Shown piece by piece: positions 6,697-8,974 of a DNA stretch of 8,974 bases. The notes below the pieces were generated by a model. That model ran no database searches and had not been told where the DNA came from. It saw only the letters and a program-made list of their open reading frames with translations. The stretch is taken from positions 1 to 8,974 of the forward strand of contig MTER01000047.1 of NCBI GenBank assembly GCA_002083985.1, in the 5' to 3' direction. Positions within the stretch are counted from its first letter, which is position 1. Each line of letters begins with the position of its first letter. Both the position numbers and the translations under genes were made by a program. This DNA comes from Candidatus Altarchaeales archaeon A3. GTDB lineage: Archaea; Altiarchaeota; Altiarchaeia; Altiarchaeales; Altiarchaeaceae.

Positions 6697-7227
6697 TTAA
6701 ATTTTAATTCGATAAATTTTTGACTGAATAAATGATTGAATAAATAAACCAAATGCAATAATTAAAATTAAATACTGAAAAATCTCAAAGACCTGAATTC
6801 CATTGATAAATCCCAGATTTATGTAAAAAATTTTATCCGAAAATGGATAAAACAATTGCATGTGGTTTATACTCGCAAACGGATACTGTGAAATATCAAG
6901 AAAGAAATGCCCGAGAAAACCAATTGTCAAAACTACAAACGAAATTTTAAATTTATTCCTGAATAAAGTTGCCGATAGCAATAATGCGACAAGAAAAGAG
7001 CCAAAAATCTGGTGAGTAACCACAAGAGATGAAAAAACCACAAAATTTTCACTTCCGAAAATCAAATAAGTCAGCCACGCAACAAAATATTTTATGTCAG
7101 GAATTAAAGAGCCGAGCAAAAATAAGAATAAAAAATATGTATTCTTTAAGGACTTAAATTTTTCAAAGTGTGTAATAAAGCGATACAAAATATATCCGAA
7201 GGCAATGTGGATTAAAATAGCAGGCAT
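6697..7227 (-). CDS. YdjM/DUF457-like membrane-bound metal-dependent hydrolase
   Basis: This is an integral membrane protein of 176 aa with about four hydrophobic segments (roughly 31-57, 62-88, 95-112, 142-166). Family-type metal ligands are in place: His7 (LIHIAFGY), Asp44 in LGSLIPDIKYF, His72 in VVTHQIFGS, and His107/Asp111 in GFLGHFFLDISQYPF, followed by LFYPFSDK (125-132). This His/Asp pattern is that of the YdjM/LexA-regulated inner-membrane hydrolases, distantly related to zinc phospholipase C; the physiological substrate is unknown. The start is ATG, 1 nt after the stop of the upstream gene, and the stop is 2 nt before the regulator gene, so the three are very likely co-transcribed and perhaps translationally coupled. 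Confidence 0.8.
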   Translation of the reverse strand: MPAILIHIAFGYILYRFITHFEKFKSLKNTYFLFLFLLGSLIPDIKYFVAWLTYLIFGSENFVVFSSLVVTHQIFGSFLVALLLSATLFRNKFKISFVVLTIGFLGHFFLDISQYPFASINHMQLFYPFSDKIFYINLGFINGIQVFEIFQYLILIIAFGLFIQSFIQSKIYRIKI

Positions 7228-7228
7228 T

Positions 7229-7753
7229 TTAAGGAGCGATTAAAAACTTTTTGAAATTGAGCTTTAATTTTAACAGCAGATATGACATAATGATGACAGC
7301 AGGAACATTAAATAAAATTCCAAATATCACAAAAGGCATGTCAATTAATGGCTGAAATTTCTCGGTTGCATAAATTTCTATCATTTTAGTATTATTTTCT
7401 GTTTTAACATCAACTATCTTTGCCTTAAACACATAAGATTTTCCGTTTTCAAGCTGAAATTTTTCCGGATTTACAATCATAGTTTTTATTTTTTCTGTTG
7501 TCGGAAATATGCTGCTATGAGGAATAAAAATTTTATTATCCTTTAATTCTACCCACCCTCCACAATACATTTCTTTTCCTTTAAATTTTTCAATATTGTT
7601 TGCCAGATATTCACCAGGGGCATATACATTTCCTTCGCTGTCATTCACATTCCAGTAATTTTTTGCATTTTCAAGTGAATAAAAATACAAAAAGAGCAGG
7701 GATGCAAGTGAGATAAAGGCAATAAATGAAAACGCTAAAATTTTTTTATCCAT
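7229..7753 (-). CDS. Two-TM membrane protein with probable OB-fold outer domain
   Basis: I do not recognise a named family. The 174-aa product has a hydrophobic N-terminal segment (about 5-26), a polar middle (27-137) and a second hydrophobic segment (about 138-162) before a short basic tail, so the middle is probably extracytoplasmic. The middle alternates short beta strands: YAPGEYLANNIEKFKGKEMYCGGWVELKDNKIFI (44-77), then MIVNPEKFQLENGKSYVFKAKIVDVKTENNTKMIEIYATEKF (92-133). The 'GK..Y..G.V' to 'G..Y.F.AKIVDV' layout suggests an OB-like barrel as in CcmE or nucleic-acid-binding tRNA_anti folds, but the CcmE haem His is not evident. It is the first gene of a tight three-gene unit and divergent from folP, with 140 bp between the start codons. 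Confidence 0.75.
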   Translation of the reverse strand: MDKKILAFSFIAFISLASLLFLYFYSLENAKNYWNVNDSEGNVYAPGEYLANNIEKFKGKEMYCGGWVELKDNKIFIPHSSIFPTTEKIKTMIVNPEKFQLENGKSYVFKAKIVDVKTENNTKMIEIYATEKFQPLIDMPFVIFGILFNVPAVIIMSYLLLKLKLNFKKFLIAP

Positions 7754-7764
7754 TTTTAATTAGG

Positions 7765-7773
7765 TTATAAATT
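7765..7773. promoter_or_regulatory. Possible TATA element in the folP divergent gap
   Basis: TTATAAATT reads as a TATA-like box on the plus strand, and its complement as AATTTATAA on the minus strand. For plus-strand transcription it predicts a start near 7793, which would give folP a leader of about 100 nt and start inside the duplicated mini-ORF. On the minus strand it is only about 16 nt from the ATG at 7753, too close for a normal leaderless promoter. It is weak because the gap is AT-rich. Confidence 0.25.
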
Positions 7774-7776
7774 AAA

Positions 7777-7872
7777 ATGGGAAGCAATAAAACAAAAATA
7801 ATGGAGATTTTAAATGTTACTCCGCGTAGCTCTTTCAGAAAAAGTGCCGGTGGAAAAAAATTTCACGCATAG
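7777..7872 (+). pseudogene. 31-codon ORF duplicating the FolP N-terminus
   Basis: ATG to TAG encodes MGSNKTKIMEILNVTPRSSF plus 11 more residues. TKIMEILNVTP aligns with TKIMGILNVTP of FolP (residues 4-14), the pterin-site motif. The two DNA stretches (7786-7824 and 7897-7935) are 30/39 identical, offset by 111 nt and in the same frame, and several differences fall at third codon positions (TTA/CTG, GTT/GTC, CCG/CCA). After the motif the sequence is unrelated and stops; a second in-frame stop (7879-7881) lies before folP. It may be the remnant of a tandem or incoming folP copy, or a leader peptide that affects folP expression. It is too short to be an enzyme. Confidence 0.6.
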
Positions 7873-7893
7873 AATTTTTAAATTTTTCAAAAA

Positions 7894-8709
7894 ATGCAAA
7901 GAACAAAAATAATGGGAATTCTGAATGTCACTCCAGATTCGTTTTATGACGGAAACACATACACAGATATTAAAAAAGCAGTTGAGCATGCGGTTGAAAT
8001 GAGCAGGTATGCAGATATTATTGATGTTGGCGGCGAGTCAAGCCGTCCCGGGTCAGAACAAATTCCGGCAGATATTGAACTGAAGCGTGTAATTCCTGTA
8101 ATAAAAGAAATTTCAAAAAAGACAGATACAACCATCACAAAAATTTCAATAGATACAACAAAGGCAGAGGTTGCCGAAGAAGCGATAAATGCAGGTGCAA
8201 CAATTGTAAATGATATTTCAGCATTACGGCTTGATGAAAAAATGGCTGATGTTGTAAGAAAATATGATGCTGAGATCGTTTTAATGCACATGAAAGGTAT
8301 GCCAAAGACGATGCAGTTAAATCCGCATTATGATAATGTAATTGAGGAAATTTTATCATTTCTGAAAGAGAGAATAAATTTTGCCGTTGCATGCGGAATT
8401 AAAAAGGAGAAAATTATTATAGATCCTGGAATCGGATTTGGAAAAAGGGTTGAAGATAATTTAATGCTCATTAAAAATTTGGATAAATTTAAAATTTTGA
8501 ATTGCCTGATATTAGTAGGAACATCGCGGAAATCATTTATCGGGACATTAACTGACAATATTCCTCCGGAGGAACGACTTGAAGGAACGATAGCAAGTGT
8601 GGCAATAAGCGTAATGAACGGTGCGGATATTATCAGAGTGCATGATGTTAAGGAAATTTGGAAAGCAATAAAGATTGTGGATGCGATAAAAAATGGATGG
8701 CATAATTAA
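7894..8709 (+). CDS. folP: Dihydropteroate synthase
   Basis: The enzyme joins 6-hydroxymethyl-dihydropterin pyrophosphate to p-aminobenzoate, giving dihydropteroate in cytoplasmic folate synthesis. The TIM-barrel motifs are complete: MGILNVTPDSFYDG (7-20), DVGGESSRPG (44-53), SIDTTK (85-90), IVNDISA (104-110), MHMKGMPKTMQ (131-141), DPGIGFGK (177-184), GTSRKSFIG (209-217) and IRVHDV (247-252). At 271 aa it has normal bacterial-type length. The ATG follows an AT-rich leader without a Shine-Dalgarno sequence. Base composition looks like the rest of the window, so there is no clear sign of recent transfer, but this bacterial-style FolP is patchy in archaea, many of which make pterin cofactors by other enzymes. 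No folK, folB or pabA/B gene is adjacent. Confidence 0.97.
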   Translation: MQRTKIMGILNVTPDSFYDGNTYTDIKKAVEHAVEMSRYADIIDVGGESSRPGSEQIPADIELKRVIPVIKEISKKTDTTITKISIDTTKAEVAEEAINAGATIVNDISALRLDEKMADVVRKYDAEIVLMHMKGMPKTMQLNPHYDNVIEEILSFLKERINFAVACGIKKEKIIIDPGIGFGKRVEDNLMLIKNLDKFKILNCLILVGTSRKSFIGTLTDNIPPEERLEGTIASVAISVMNGADIIRVHDVKEIWKAIKIVDAIKNGWHN

Positions 8710-8721
8710 CAGATGACCGTT

Positions 8722-8743
8722 GGTGCTCACCACCTATAAATCG
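8722..8743 (+). repeat. GGTGCT-type end repeat, copy C
   Basis: The sequence starts GGTGCTCACCACCTATAAAT, 12 nt after the folP stop. Its first ten bases equal copy B, and the CCT-AT-rich continuation resembles both other copies. No inverted partner is seen in the remaining window. The TATAAAT could also serve as a TATA element on the plus strand. The rest of the folP-to-element gap (8744-8806) is AT-rich and I see nothing else in it. Confidence 0.4.
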
Positions 8744-8806
8744 AAAAAATTAAAAGCAATATTTTAAAAATTCCACTTAAAGGAAATCTTAAAATTTATG
8801 TATTTA

Positions 8807-8875
8807 GGACTTACGCAATTCACCTTATAAAAAAGAATTTAAAACCAAAAATATGTATTGCTTTTGCGTAAGTCC
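8807..8875. mobile_element. 69-bp MITE-like element with 12-bp terminal inverted repeats
   Basis: Perfect 12-bp inverted ends, GGACTTACGCAA (8807-8818) and TTGCGTAAGTCC (8864-8875), enclose 45 bp of AT-rich sequence without coding capacity. The ends are markedly richer in GC than their surroundings and look like transposon tips; I recall similar GGACTTACGCA ends on bacterial insertion sequences and MITEs but cannot verify the family. No clear target-site duplication is seen (left flank TATTTA, right flank AGATTA). An alternative is a large hairpin terminator or regulatory structure between folP and the next gene. Confidence 0.55.
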
Positions 8876-8909
8876 AGATTATGCTACAAAAAATTTAAAT
8901 TTTATCAAA

Positions 8910-8974
8910 ATGGAAACAAAAATTGATGTTTTGGGAATAAGCGGGTCTCCTAGAAAAGGAAATACGGAAATTTT
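8910..8974 (+). CDS. Flavodoxin-fold FMN reductase / iron-sulfur flavoprotein (5' end only)
   Basis: ATG starts a frame of 21 complete codons that runs off the right edge. The peptide METKIDVLGISGSPRKGNTE shows a first beta strand (IDVLGI) followed by the FMN-phosphate loop SGSPRKGNT. This is typical of the NADPH-dependent FMN reductase family, which includes archaeal iron-sulfur flavoproteins and WrbA-like enzymes. Most of the protein is missing, so the cluster cysteines that would identify an iron-sulfur flavoprotein cannot be seen. The start follows an AT-rich leader 34 nt after the MITE-like element. Confidence 0.85.
   Translation, partial: METKIDVLGISGSPRKGNTEI

Noticed and set aside
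7944..8733. Minus-strand open frames opposite folP
   Set aside because: They are antisense shadows of a complete conserved enzyme gene and have no family features.

Overview
The window looks like a piece of an AT-rich archaeal chromosome, probably from an uncultivated lineage. The archaeal signs are the A/V-type ATP synthase genes atpF, atpA and atpB, a DUF4443-type winged-helix regulator (a family I know only from archaea), mostly non-Shine-Dalgarno starts, and a TATA box about 24 nt before the atpA start codon. A deep-branching group such as Altiarchaeota is possible, but this is a guess and nothing here fixes the taxon.

Layout. Positions 1-111 hold the 5' end of a minus-strand gene that leaves the window; its 37 visible residues resemble the short Acb2/Tad1 hairpin domain of phage anti-defence proteins (weak call). 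A hairpin plus T-tract separates it from the minus-strand cluster atpF-atpA-atpB (4029 down to 274). The cluster carries only the F, A and B subunits: D does not follow B, and C/E/K/I do not precede F. Upstream of atpF is a 530-bp gene-free stretch packed with inverted repeats: six or more hairpins, a recurring core CTCCGAACGAAGTGAGG, and an inverted pair of GGTGCTCACC-type ends. Next is a minus-strand gene for a 441-aa membrane-anchored, Asn/Thr-rich and probably glycosylated surface protein, bracketed by a perfect 17-bp inverted repeat 1.47 kb apart. A second repeat-rich gap follows.

From 7753 down to 6083 three minus-strand genes sit 1 and 2 nt apart: a two-TM protein with a probable OB-like outer domain, a YdjM/DUF457-like membrane metal-hydrolase, and the DUF4443 regulator. 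Divergent from them on the plus strand is a complete bacterial-type dihydropteroate synthase gene (folP). It is preceded in the same frame by a 31-codon ORF that repeats the FolP N-terminal motif (KIMxILNVTP). After folP come another GGTGCTCACC copy, a 69-bp MITE-like element with perfect 12-bp GGACTTACGCAA inverted ends, and the start of a flavodoxin-fold FMN reductase/iron-sulfur flavoprotein gene that leaves the window.

How the genes work together. AtpA, AtpB and AtpF are parts of the soluble head and central stalk of the ATP synthase. The three-gene membrane/regulator cluster looks like one transcription unit of unknown purpose. FolP implies folate (or folate-like pterin) synthesis. The most unusual content is non-coding: at least four families of short inverted repeats in nearly every gap, and the in-frame partial duplication of the folP start.
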